In this document: one piece after another, positions 36,894 through 45,114 of the stretch
Layout of the letters: every line of letters starts with the position of its first letter
Numbering within the stretch: the stretch's first letter is position 1
Source: Streptomyces sp. NBC_01775
GTDB taxonomy: Bacteria > Actinomycetota > Actinomycetes > Streptomycetales > Streptomycetaceae
Reading direction: 5' to 3'
Length of the DNA: 64,000 nt
Assembly (NCBI RefSeq): GCF_035917675.1
Contig: NZ_CP109104.1
Span: forward strand, 4,898,001 to 4,962,000
Notes under the pieces: model-generated
The model's database searches: none
What the model saw: the letters and a program-made list of their open reading frames with translations, nothing else
What the model was told of the DNA's origin: nothing
Position numbers and translations under genes: made by a program

Positions 36894-38169
36894 GGACGGC
36901 GCTGGTGGCGACGGCCAGCGACGTCAGCGCGAAGTGGTCGCCCAGACACTTGCGCGGGCCCGTGCCGAAGGCCAGGAAGGCGCGGTCCCGTGCCGAGGGA
37001 CCGCGCTCGGGCCAGCGTTCGGGACAGAAGCGCTCCGGCTCCGCGAAGGTGCCCGGCGCGTGCTGGAGCTGGTGCGGGCTGAAGTAGAACTCCGTACCGG
37101 CGGGGAAGCGGTGGCCGCCCAGCCGCACCTCGCGCACGCTGGTGCGCAGCAGCATCCACAGCGGTGGACGGCAGCGCAGCGTCTCCACCGTCGCCCGCCG
37201 CAGCAGCGGCATCCGCTCCAGGTCCTCCAGCGTGACCGGCCGCTCGCCCGCCACCGCGTGCAGCTCGTCCCGGATCCGGTGCTGGAGCGGCAGGTCCCGG
37301 CTGAGATGGTGCAGTTGCCAGGCCAGCGCGCTGACGCTCGTCTCCGTGCCCGCCATCAGGAGCGAGACGAAGTGGTCGCGCGCCTCCTCGTCGCTGGCGG
37401 GCCCGTCCCCGTGAGGGCTGGTCTCCAGCAGCGCGGCCAGCAGCCCGGAGCGCTCGTCGGCCGCGTAGGCGCGCGCCTCGGGCACGGCCGCCACGCACGC
37501 CTCGCGCAGCGTGCGCAGCGAGGCCTCGAAGCGGCGCCGCAGCAGGACCCCGGCTTGCGGGGGCAGGACGGTGCGCAGGAACAGGTCCTCGATCAGCCGC
37601 GCCGACGCGATCGCCAGCCGGTCCACCTCGACGGTGGACAGCACGGGCAACAGCGTGCGCACGGCGGTGCGATGGGCGTACAGGACGCTGTCTCGTACGA
37701 CGTCGACCACGCCGCCCGAGGACCAGGCGTCCGCGATACGCGCGGCCTCCAGGTGCATGGCGGGCACGGCCGCCGCGATCCGCGCGCGGCGGAAGACGGG
37801 CTGCATCCGGCGCCGCTGGTGCGGGTGCTTGGCGGCCGAGGCGGTGACGAGGGTGTCGCCGAAGATCGCACGCGCGTTCCGGTAGAACTGCCCGCCCTTC
37901 TCGAAGTCCCCGGCGCGGGTCACCAGCACCTCGTGCACCAGGTCGGCGTCCGTGAGGAGATAGCTGGGCCGCCCCCACAGCCGCAGCCGGTGGACGCCCT
38001 CTCCCGAGCCGGACGCGGCGCACCGCGCCAGCCAGGCGAGCGGATCCCGCAGAAAGGCGGCGGCGTGCCCCAGCACCGGCAGCGCGCCGGGAGCGGGCGG
38101 AACACGCGGAACACGGGCGCGGCGCGGGGCCGACGGCGGGAGGGGCGTGGTGGCGCTCTGGGACGACAA
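36778..38169 (-). CDS. Cytochrome P450 (second of three)
   Basis: The 463-residue protein has a Pro-rich start (PPAPGALPVLGHAAAFLRDP), the helix-C region KHPHQRRRMQPVF, I-helix AGTETSVSA, EXXR in ETLRCRPP, PERWPERGP and the haem loop FGTGPRKCLGDHF. Full length and all key residues suggest an active enzyme. The sequence pattern is close to bacterial terpene oxidases such as pentalenene oxygenase. It converges with the cyclase gene, with 116 bp of overlap, and diverges from the third P450 across 193 bp. No ferredoxin or reductase gene is nearby, so electrons must come from elsewhere. Confidence 0.93.
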   Translation of the reverse strand: MSSQSATTPLPPSAPRRARVPRVPPAPGALPVLGHAAAFLRDPLAWLARCAASGSGEGVHRLRLWGRPSYLLTDADLVHEVLVTRAGDFEKGGQFYRNARAIFGDTLVTASAAKHPHQRRRMQPVFRRARIAAAVPAMHLEAARIADAWSSGGVVDVVRDSVLYAHRTAVRTLLPVLSTVEVDRLAIASARLIEDLFLRTVLPPQAGVLLRRRFEASLRTLREACVAAVPEARAYAADERSGLLAALLETSPHGDGPASDEEARDHFVSLLMAGTETSVSALAWQLHHLSRDLPLQHRIRDELHAVAGERPVTLEDLERMPLLRRATVETLRCRPPLWMLLRTSVREVRLGGHRFPAGTEFYFSPHQLQHAPGTFAEPERFCPERWPERGPSARDRAFLAFGTGPRKCLGDHFALTSLAVATSAVLTRWTLTPADAKPPRARLRTMQVPLALRLRVERRHSAL

Positions 38170-38362
38170 GGCTTCTCCTCGGTGACCGGCGGGACCAGCC
38201 CGGGGGCGAGCTGCTCCGAACGGACTTCACCGGGGCGCCACCGGCGGCGTCCCCGCCCCGAGTGCCGGGCCACTCCCGCGGGTGAAGCTCTTCACTCGTC
38301 CGAAGTGCGGTTCGCTCCTTGGTGTTTGGAGGCGCTCCGGTTTTTGCTGTGATGGCCGGGTT

Positions 38363-40000
38363 ATGCCCCTCGAACCCGCGCCTGCCCCGGGCGGGCTCCC
38401 TCTCCTCGGCCACGCGCCCCGGATGCTGCACCGGCGGCTCGCCTTCCTCGAATCCCTGCGCGAGCTGGGTCCCGCCGCCACCATCCGGCTGGGCCACGGC
38501 ACCGCCACCGTGCTCAGCGACCACCGGCTGGTGCGCGACGTCCTCACCGCGCGCGCCGCCGATTTCGGCCTCAGCCCGCACTTCCGCGTCATGAAACGGA
38601 TCATCGGTAACGGCCTGCTCGCCACCGACGGTCCCTTTCACCGCCGTCAGCGCCGACTGCTGATGCCGGCGCTGCGGCACGCCCGGCTGCGTGCCTACGC
38701 CGAGACGATGTCCGAGCTGACCGAGCGGCGCCTGGAGGCGCTGGAGGAGGAGCGGCAGCCCATCGAGACGGACCGGATGCTGATGGCGCTGGCCACCGAG
38801 AACGTCACCCGCTGCCTGTTCTCCTCCGGCATCGACGAGCGGCAGGTGGCGTGCGTCGCCGAGGCCGTGCCCGTCCTCATGGAGTGGGCGGGCAGCCGGG
38901 GCATGGACCCCACCGGACTGCTGGCCCGTCTCCCGGACCTCGTCAGCCCCCTCAACCGCCGCTTCCGGCACAGCATGGCCGTGCTGGACACCGTCGTCGG
39001 CGGCCTGATCGCCGCCCGCGCCACCGGGCTTGAGGGTGCCGCGACGGACGGGCCCCCGGCGGACGGATCTCCGGCGGACGACTCCCGGGGGGACGAGGGC
39101 CCGCACGGCGATCTGCTGGACGCCATGCTGCGCGCCGCCGACTCCCGGACCGGTGCGCGGATGCCCCGCCGCCAAGTGCACGACGAGGCCATGTCGTTCC
39201 TGATCGCGAGCACCGAGTCCGTCTCGCGCACGCTCACCTGGGCCCTGCACCTGCTGGCCCGGAGCCCCGAGGCACGGCGTGCGCTGTACGCGGAGGCCGA
39301 CACCGTGCTCGCGGGCCGCACCGCGCGCTGGGCGGACCTGCCACGTCTGACGTACACGCGCGGGGTGCTGAGCGAGGCGCTGCGCCTGTATCCGCCCGGC
39401 TATCTCATCTCCCGTACCGCCGTGCGGGAGACCGTGCTGCGCGCCGAGGGGCTCGGCGAACTGCCGCTGCCGGCGGGCGCGATGGTGATGTTCTCCTACT
39501 ACGCGCTCCAGCGTGACCCGAAGCTCTTCCCCGACCCCGCGGCCTTCCGGCCCGAGCGGTGGACGGGTGCGGCCGAGGTGACGTCCGATGCGCCGACCGA
39601 TGCGCCGACCGATCCGCCGACCGACGTGACGGCTGATGTGACGGCTGATGTGACGGCTGATGTGACGGCGGACGTGGCGGCCGAGGTGGCGGAGGGGCGG
39701 CCGGACGCGGGGGCCGGGCCCGTACCGCCGGTGGAGGGCCCGGCGCGGGAGGCGTTCTTGCCCTTCGGGCTCGGCCCGCACGGCTGTCTCGGCGAGGGCT
39801 TCGCCTGGACGGAGATGACCCTCGTGCTGGCATCGCTGGCGGCGCGCTGGGAGCTGCGCGCGGTGCGCGAGCGGCCCCCGCGCGCCGTCGCCGCGTTCTC
39901 GCTGAGCTTCGACGACGCCCGGATGACGGCGGTGCCCCGGGTGCCGGGCCCCCGTAACCCACCCCACAGGCCCCGTAATTCACCACACAGAGCCCCGTAA
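38363..40000 (+). CDS. Cytochrome P450 with altered I-helix and repetitive insert (third of three)
   Basis: The 545-residue protein starts at ATG 38363 (MPLEPAPAPGGLPLLGHAP). It has EXXR in EALRLYPPGYLI, FRPERW, and the haem loop FGLGPHGCLGEGF. Two features are odd. The I-helix reads IASTESVSRT instead of the usual AGxET, so the Gly and the Thr of the oxygen-activation pair are replaced by Ser. A 55-residue insert between PERW and the haem loop contains four VTAD units from a 12-bp tandem repeat (39628-39675). The C-terminus is encoded by a 22-bp tandem repeat. It heads the operon with ACP, ketosynthase and acyltransferase, so it may act on a carrier-bound chain. Confidence 0.9.
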   Translation: MPLEPAPAPGGLPLLGHAPRMLHRRLAFLESLRELGPAATIRLGHGTATVLSDHRLVRDVLTARAADFGLSPHFRVMKRIIGNGLLATDGPFHRRQRRLLMPALRHARLRAYAETMSELTERRLEALEEERQPIETDRMLMALATENVTRCLFSSGIDERQVACVAEAVPVLMEWAGSRGMDPTGLLARLPDLVSPLNRRFRHSMAVLDTVVGGLIAARATGLEGAATDGPPADGSPADDSRGDEGPHGDLLDAMLRAADSRTGARMPRRQVHDEAMSFLIASTESVSRTLTWALHLLARSPEARRALYAEADTVLAGRTARWADLPRLTYTRGVLSEALRLYPPGYLISRTAVRETVLRAEGLGELPLPAGAMVMFSYYALQRDPKLFPDPAAFRPERWTGAAEVTSDAPTDAPTDPPTDVTADVTADVTADVTADVAAEVAEGRPDAGAGPVPPVEGPAREAFLPFGLGPHGCLGEGFAWTEMTLVLASLAARWELRAVRERPPRAVAAFSLSFDDARMTAVPRVPGPRNPPHRPRNSPHRAP

Positions 40001-40035
40001 TTCACCCCACAGGGCCCCGTAATTCACCCCACAGG
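39950..40035. repeat. Four-copy 21-22 bp tandem repeat at the P450/ACP junction
   Basis: Units at 39950-39970, 39971-39992, 39993-40014 and 40015-40035 share CCCCGTAATTCACCCCACAG. They encode the last residues of the P450, its TAA stop (39998-40000) and the leader up to the ACP ribosome site AGGAAG. Unit number would change the P450 tail and the spacing to the ACP. Confidence 0.85.
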
Positions 40036-40042
40036 AAGTGAC

Positions 40043-40363
40043 ATGACCGTCGAGGAACTCAAGGCCGTGCTGGTGTCCATGGGAGTGGACGAAGCGCTGA
40101 TCATCCCGGACGCCGTACGGGAGGAGGTGGGCCTCGACTCCCTGGGCATCGCCGAACTGGCCCTCGTCATGCATCAGGAGAAGGGCATCCCCGTCACCGA
40201 GGAGGAGCTGCACGGCGCCGTCACCGTCACCGACGTCGTCGCGCTGCTGGACCGCCTCGCGACGCGCGCGGGTGTCCATACGCCGGGCGGAACGGCACGG
40301 GACGGTTCCGTACCGGTGCGGGGCACGCACGCGCGTACCGCCGGGACCGGCGGTGCCGCGTGA
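40043..40363 (+). CDS. Acyl carrier protein
   Basis: The 106-residue protein has the four-helix ACP fold with the phosphopantetheine site GLDSLGIAEL (Ser33), preceded by acidic helices and ending in a Gly/Thr/Arg-rich tail of about 25 residues after VVALLDRLA. AGGAAG precedes ATG 40043. Its stop overlaps the ketosynthase GTG start (GTGA), a strong sign that the two work together. It is unlike the housekeeping FabC ACP context, where fabD, fabH and fabF lie together. It probably carries a dedicated acyl chain for this cluster. Confidence 0.92.
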   Translation: MTVEELKAVLVSMGVDEALIIPDAVREEVGLDSLGIAELALVMHQEKGIPVTEEELHGAVTVTDVVALLDRLATRAGVHTPGGTARDGSVPVRGTHARTAGTGGAA

Positions 40364-41676
40364 CGGAGTGGGGCGCCGCTGACGTCGCCATCACCGGTCT
40401 CGGCATGCTGACCCCCGCGGGCGACGGCGCCGAGGCGACCTGGGCACGGGTGGGCACGGGCACGCCGACCTCGGTGCTCGTTTCCGGCTTCGGCCCGGAG
40501 CTGGGCGGTGACGTGCGGCGCGGCGGCGGGCCGGAGGGCGGGTCGGACAGTGGGCCGGACGGCGGGCCCGTCTATCTCGCCTGCCCCGCACCCGAGTTCG
40601 ACCCCGCGCGGCTGGGCCAGGCCCGCACCCGCAGGCCGGACCGTGCGGTGCAGCTCGCCCTGCTGGCCGCCGAGGAAGCCGTACGCGACGCGGGCTGGTG
40701 GCCGCAGGGCGCCCAGAGCGCCGAGCCGCCGGACTGGGGCGGTGCCCGGGTGGCCGTCGTCATGGGCTCGGGCGCGACGGGAGCCCACACCTACGAGGCG
40801 CAGCACCGCGTCCTGCTGGCGCGCGGCCCCTCCGCGATGTCGCCGTACGCCATGCCCAGTTCGCTCGGCAACTCCCTGGCCGCGCAGCTCGCCGTCGCGC
40901 TGCGCGCCGAGGGCACCAGCTTCACCGTCAACACCGCGTGCGCGGCGGGCGCGACGGCACTGGGAACCGCCATGGACCTGCTGTTGCTCGGCCGCTGCGA
41001 CATCGCCGTCGCCGGTGGCGCCGACGCGGGGCTCACCCCCTTCCAGGTCGCCGGGTTCGACCGCATCAGGGCACTCTCGCGTCGCTACGACGAACCCGCC
41101 ACCGCCTCCCGCCCCTTCGACGCCACGCGCGACGGCTTCGTCATCGGGGAGGGCGCGGGGGTGCTCGTCCTGGAGCGGATGGCGGACGCGGCAGCGCGCG
41201 GCGCACGGGTGCGCGCGCGGCTCGCGGGCTACGGCGCGGCCGGTGACGCGCACCATCCCGTCAAGCCCCGCCAGGACGGCGCCGGAATCCGCTCCGCCGT
41301 GAGCGAGGCCCTCGCCCGCGCGGGAGCGGACGCGAGGGACGTCGACTACGTCAACGCGCACGCCACCGGCACCCCCCTCGGCGACAGCGTCGAGGCGGCG
41401 GCCCTCGCCCGGCTGCTGCCGCACGAGCCGCCCGTCTCCTCCACGAAGGGCGTGACCGGCCATCTGCTGGGCGCCGCGGGGGCGGTGGAGGCGGCCCTCA
41501 CCGTGCTCGCCGTCGAGTGCGGCGGCGTACCGCCGAACGCCAACCTCACCAAGCCCTCGCCCGAGTTCACGCTGAACCTGCCGACGGCGGCTCTCGACCA
41601 CAAGTCGGGCCTGGCCCTCTCCGTCTCCGCGGGCTTCGGCGGACACAACGCGGCCCTCGCCCTGGCCCCCGCGTGA
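40360..41676 (+). CDS. Beta-ketoacyl-ACP synthase (FabF/KAS II-like)
   Basis: The 438-residue protein has a full decarboxylative condensing triad: Cys194 (VNTACAAGATALG), His334 (NAHATGTPLGD) and His368 (GVTGHLLGAAGA), with Lys363 in STKG. The thiolase fold is complete, ending SVSAGFGGHNAALAL. No chain-length factor partner is present, so this is not a standard type II polyketide pair. It is translationally coupled to the ACP and presumably makes a short or specialised acyl-ACP. A Gly/Asp-rich insert (RRGGGPEGGSDSGPDGG) lies near residues 53-70. Confidence 0.93.
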   Translation: MTEWGAADVAITGLGMLTPAGDGAEATWARVGTGTPTSVLVSGFGPELGGDVRRGGGPEGGSDSGPDGGPVYLACPAPEFDPARLGQARTRRPDRAVQLALLAAEEAVRDAGWWPQGAQSAEPPDWGGARVAVVMGSGATGAHTYEAQHRVLLARGPSAMSPYAMPSSLGNSLAAQLAVALRAEGTSFTVNTACAAGATALGTAMDLLLLGRCDIAVAGGADAGLTPFQVAGFDRIRALSRRYDEPATASRPFDATRDGFVIGEGAGVLVLERMADAAARGARVRARLAGYGAAGDAHHPVKPRQDGAGIRSAVSEALARAGADARDVDYVNAHATGTPLGDSVEAAALARLLPHEPPVSSTKGVTGHLLGAAGAVEAALTVLAVECGGVPPNANLTKPSPEFTLNLPTAALDHKSGLALSVSAGFGGHNAALALAPA

Positions 41677-41774
41677 CCGCCCGACGGAGACCGGGGCGGG
41701 GACCGGGGCCTGGACCAGGGCCTGAACCCACGAACTGACGGATAGAACGGATAGAACGGATAGAGAAGCACGCC

Positions 41775-43355
41775 ATGACCGAAGCGCTCCCGCCTCCCCG
41801 GCCCGCCCCTTCGCTGACCGCGCCCCGGCCGCTGTCCGTACGCGACCGGCTGATCCTCGACCTCGCGCGGCGCGGCCCGGACAGCTCGCTGCACCTGGGC
41901 GGGCTGCTGCTGTTCGCGGGCCGCCCGCCCCGTACGGACGAGCTGGCAGCCCAGCTGGCAGCCCGGGTGCTGGCGGCGCCCGAACTCACGTACCGCCTCG
42001 TCGAAGGGGGATCCGGGGGGCGGCCCGACGGCAGTCGGCCCGGCCGCGGGCGGTCTGTCGGCAGGCGGCCCGTATGGGTGCCGGACGCCGCCTTCGACGT
42101 ACGGCGGCACATTCACCGGGTCACCGTGCCCGGCAGCGTCCCGCGCGATCCCGACGCCACCTTGCGCGCCGTGCTCGACCAGCCGCTGGAGCGCGACCGT
42201 CCGCTGTGGGGCGTGTGGCTCGTGGAGCGGGAGGGGAGCCGGGGGGAGCGGGACGGCCGAGGTGAGCGGGGCGGTCCGGGTCAGGGTGGTCGAGGGGAGG
42301 GCTTCGCGCTCTGTTATCGCGCGCACCACGCCTTCCAGGACGGCCGCGCCGCCGTCGAGACGATGGAGCGCCTCTTCGGCCCGCCGCCCCACCAGCGCAC
42401 CTCCCCCCTCGGCGCGCAACTCGCCACCGCACCCGCGCGCGGGGACTGGGGCCTGACCGTGCTGAAGGACCTGCTGCCCCCCGTACGGCCCACCGCGAGC
42501 TGGCCCGCGCTGACAGCTCTGACCGGCTCGACCGCACCCGGCACGGACGCCGGACGGACTGCGGGAAGGGGTACCGGACGGGTGGCCGTCACCGGATCGT
42601 GTGATCTGGCGCCGCTGCACGCCGTCTCGCGCGCCACCCGCGCCGGCATCACCCAGATCTGTCTGGCGGCCGTCACCGCCGCGCTGCGCGCCTGGCACCC
42701 GGACGCCTGGGCCGGCGACCCGGCCCTGAGCCTGCGCGCGACGTTCGCCATCAGCCTCCGTACGGCCGACGATCCGCTGCGGCTGCTGGGCAACCACGGC
42801 GGGGTGGCCACCGTGCCGCTTCCGTGCGGGGAGCCCTCGCCGATGCGCCAGCTCGCCCTCCTCCAGCGCGAGGTGACCCACGCCCGGCTCAGCGCGGTCG
42901 GCCGCCGGCACCGGGTGCTGTTCGACCGGTTGCCGTACTGGTGCGGGCGGATCGGGCTCAGCCGTGGTATCGACCCGCGCTATGTGCCGCTCACCCTCGC
43001 GGACGTACGGGCCCGGGCGCGGCTCACCTGGGCGGGGCAACCGCCGGTCGCGTTCTTCCCCGTCCCGGTCTCGGTGCCGGGCCAGCCGCTGTTCATCGCC
43101 TGGACGACCTACGGGGGACAACTGCACGCCACCTTCGTCGGGCACTCCGCCGTACCCGGTATCGAGGCGCTGCCCGCGCTGTGGAACGCGGGGCTGGCGG
43201 CACTGGCCGCCGGCGCGGAGTCGCTGCCCGCGGCCTCGCCCGCACCGGGGTCGGGGCCGGGCGTGGGGCCGGACGTGGGACCAGGCGTGGGGCCGGATGC
43301 GGGGCCGGATGCGGGGCCCGCCCCGGCCGAGGAAGGCGGCCCCGCCTCGCACTGA
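41775..43355 (+). CDS. WS/DGAT-type O-acyltransferase
   Basis: The 526-residue protein has the condensation-like catalytic motif HHxxxDG as HHAFQDG (His184, His185, Asp189, Gly190) and the C-terminal GNHGGVATVPLP segment typical of wax ester synthase/diacylglycerol acyltransferases. An N-terminal LSVRDRLILDLARRG block is also in keeping. Enzymes of this fold move an acyl group from a thioester (CoA, or possibly ACP) to an alcohol. Placed after ACP and ketosynthase, it is a good candidate to esterify a hydroxylated terpenoid. The leader has three GGATAGAAC-like units (41739-41766), and the C-terminal Gly-Pro-Asp-Val repeats are low complexity. Confidence 0.85.
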   Translation: MTEALPPPRPAPSLTAPRPLSVRDRLILDLARRGPDSSLHLGGLLLFAGRPPRTDELAAQLAARVLAAPELTYRLVEGGSGGRPDGSRPGRGRSVGRRPVWVPDAAFDVRRHIHRVTVPGSVPRDPDATLRAVLDQPLERDRPLWGVWLVEREGSRGERDGRGERGGPGQGGRGEGFALCYRAHHAFQDGRAAVETMERLFGPPPHQRTSPLGAQLATAPARGDWGLTVLKDLLPPVRPTASWPALTALTGSTAPGTDAGRTAGRGTGRVAVTGSCDLAPLHAVSRATRAGITQICLAAVTAALRAWHPDAWAGDPALSLRATFAISLRTADDPLRLLGNHGGVATVPLPCGEPSPMRQLALLQREVTHARLSAVGRRHRVLFDRLPYWCGRIGLSRGIDPRYVPLTLADVRARARLTWAGQPPVAFFPVPVSVPGQPLFIAWTTYGGQLHATFVGHSAVPGIEALPALWNAGLAALAAGAESLPAASPAPGSGPGVGPDVGPGVGPDAGPDAGPAPAEEGGPASH

Positions 43356-43527
43356 CGTCCGGGTCCCCGCGTGCGAACCACGACACCCGGACCACGACAC
43401 CCGGACCGCGACGTCCCGACCACGCCATCCGGACGACACCGTCCCGACCGCACCGTCCCGACCGCACCGTCCCGACCAATGCCCCTCCCGACTGGCCGAG
43501 TCCCGCCCCCCAGGACAGATTGGGACA

Positions 43528-44688
43528 GTGCGGGTGAACGAAGCGGATGCAGCAGCCGAGCGGCGCAGGAACAGGCTGCGCCGCTACGCGCGGCTGCTGC
43601 CCGCGGTCCTCGTCCTTGTGGGCGTCGTCCTCGAACTGGTCACTCCACGGGACGCGACGTTCTCCGCACCGTTCGTGGCGGCGCCCCTGGCCGCCGCCGC
43701 GCTGCTCGGTCTGTGGGGAACGATCACCACCAGTTTCCTCAGCTTGGTCTTCCTCGCTGGTTTCCTCCTGTTCCGCGACTCGACGATCGGGAGCCTGGAG
43801 ACCCAGACCAGGATCGCCACCGGGGCGACCGTCGCCGTGCTGGCCATCGGCGTCAATCTGCTGCTGCGCCGCAGCAGCGACCGGCTCGCCTCGGCACGCA
43901 CCATCGCCGAGGCCGTCCAGATCGCCGTCCTGCCCTCCCCGCCCGCCAGCCTCTCCGGGCTCGCCCTCGCGGTCCGCTACCGCGCCGCACAGGCCAACAC
44001 CCGCGTCGGCGGCGACTTCTACGCGGCCGAGGAGACCCCCCACGGAGTGCGGCTGCTCATCGGCGACGTACGCGGCAAGGGGCTGGGTGCCGTGGAGGCC
44101 GTGGTCATCGTCGTGGGCGCCTTCCGGGAGGCGGCCGAGCAGGAGGCGAACCTGGGCGGGGTCGCCGCCCGGCTGGACCGCGCCCTCCAGCGGGAGGGCC
44201 GAAGACAGCTGGGCACCGCGCAGTACGAGGGCTTCACCACCGCCGCGCTGGTCGAGATCCCCTGGGACGAACACGGGAACACGGCCGGCTCGCACGTCAT
44301 ACGGATCGTCAACCGGGGCCATCCAGGGCCACTGTTGATCAACCGAGGGAGAGCCACCCTCCTGGAGCCGTCCGTCCCCGCCCTCCCGCTCGGCCTGACC
44401 GAGCTGGGCGTGTGGCCCGACCACACCGACGAGTTCCCCTTTCCGCCCGGCTCCCATCTCCTCCTCTACACCGACGGACTGTCGGAGGCGCGGAACGCGA
44501 AGGGCGACTTCTACGACCCGGTCAAGCGGCTGGCGCACAGCTTCTTCGCCCATCCCGGGGAGCTGTTGGAGACGGTCCTCGCGGATGTCGAGTCCCACAC
44601 GGGAGGGGTGTCGGCCGATGACATGGCCCTGCTCGCCGTCGCCCACCAGAAGTCGACACACGTCACGCTACGCAGCGATACGGACTAA
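43528..44688 (+). CDS. Membrane-bound SpoIIE-type PP2C phosphatase
   Basis: The 386-residue protein has three to four hydrophobic helices in its first 120 residues (LLPAVLVLVGVVLELV, FLSLVFLAGFLLF) and a C-terminal SpoIIE/PP2C domain with VGGDFYAAEE, LLIGDVRGKGLGA, LLLYTDGLSEARN and SADDMALLAV. The Asp residues of these motifs bind the two metals. Such proteins dephosphorylate anti-anti-sigma factors, but none is encoded nearby. GTG 43528 or GTG 43534 could be the start. About 130 bp of ACCGTCCCGACCGC-like repeats precede it, separating it from the biosynthetic operon. Confidence 0.9.
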   Translation: MRVNEADAAAERRRNRLRRYARLLPAVLVLVGVVLELVTPRDATFSAPFVAAPLAAAALLGLWGTITTSFLSLVFLAGFLLFRDSTIGSLETQTRIATGATVAVLAIGVNLLLRRSSDRLASARTIAEAVQIAVLPSPPASLSGLALAVRYRAAQANTRVGGDFYAAEETPHGVRLLIGDVRGKGLGAVEAVVIVVGAFREAAEQEANLGGVAARLDRALQREGRRQLGTAQYEGFTTAALVEIPWDEHGNTAGSHVIRIVNRGHPGPLLINRGRATLLEPSVPALPLGLTELGVWPDHTDEFPFPPGSHLLLYTDGLSEARNAKGDFYDPVKRLAHSFFAHPGELLETVLADVESHTGGVSADDMALLAVAHQKSTHVTLRSDTD

Positions 44689-44939
44689 TTCGGGTGACGG
44701 AGCGTCCCAATTGATCCTGTGTTGCCCGAAAAGCGTCGGCCGCTGTGACTACTAATTAACGGGAACAGCTTGGAATCAACGGCTCGCTTCTATTAACGTC
44801 CGATAACGCAGCGCGGTTGTCACTGTCGTCACGAGAGACGGCACCGTGCGCCGTCGCCGAATCCCGCAAGCGGGGCACCACGAGGCACAGTTCGCCAGCG
44901 CGAGTCACAACTCGACAGCGCGAGCCGCGACTCGACAAG

Positions 44940-45107
44940 CAGCACCGCAGCGTGGGAACCGGGGAACCACCCCTTCTCGTCCGCACAGGACGCGAAGGAT
45001 GGGGTGAATCGGACGGCCTTGCGCCCCGGCGCGAGGACGCCCGTAGGAGACCTTCCTGCTCCGAACCCGTCAGCTAACCCGGTAGGCGAGAAGGAAGGAA
45101 AGGAGAG
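44940..45107 (+). promoter_or_regulatory. ydaO-type cyclic di-AMP riboswitch
   Basis: The leader contains the conserved blocks of the actinobacterial ydaO/yuaA riboswitch in order: GCGTGGGAACCGGGGAACCA (44950-44969), GGGGTGAATCGG (45001-45012), CCCGTAGGAGACCTTCCTGC (45040-45059), GAACCCGTCAGCTAACCCGG (45063-45082) and TAGGCG. These ride directly before the GTG start of a secreted M23 peptidase, a classic Streptomyces target where cyclic di-AMP switches expression off. The transcription start should lie in the AT-richer sequence at about 44745-44815 (ACTACTAATTAACGGG). Confidence 0.88.
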
Positions 45108-45114
45108 CGCCCCC

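Noticed and set aside
40043..41676. Type II polyketide synthase minimal set
   Set aside because: There is an ACP and a ketosynthase with a normal active Cys, but no chain-length factor, ketoreductase or aromatase.
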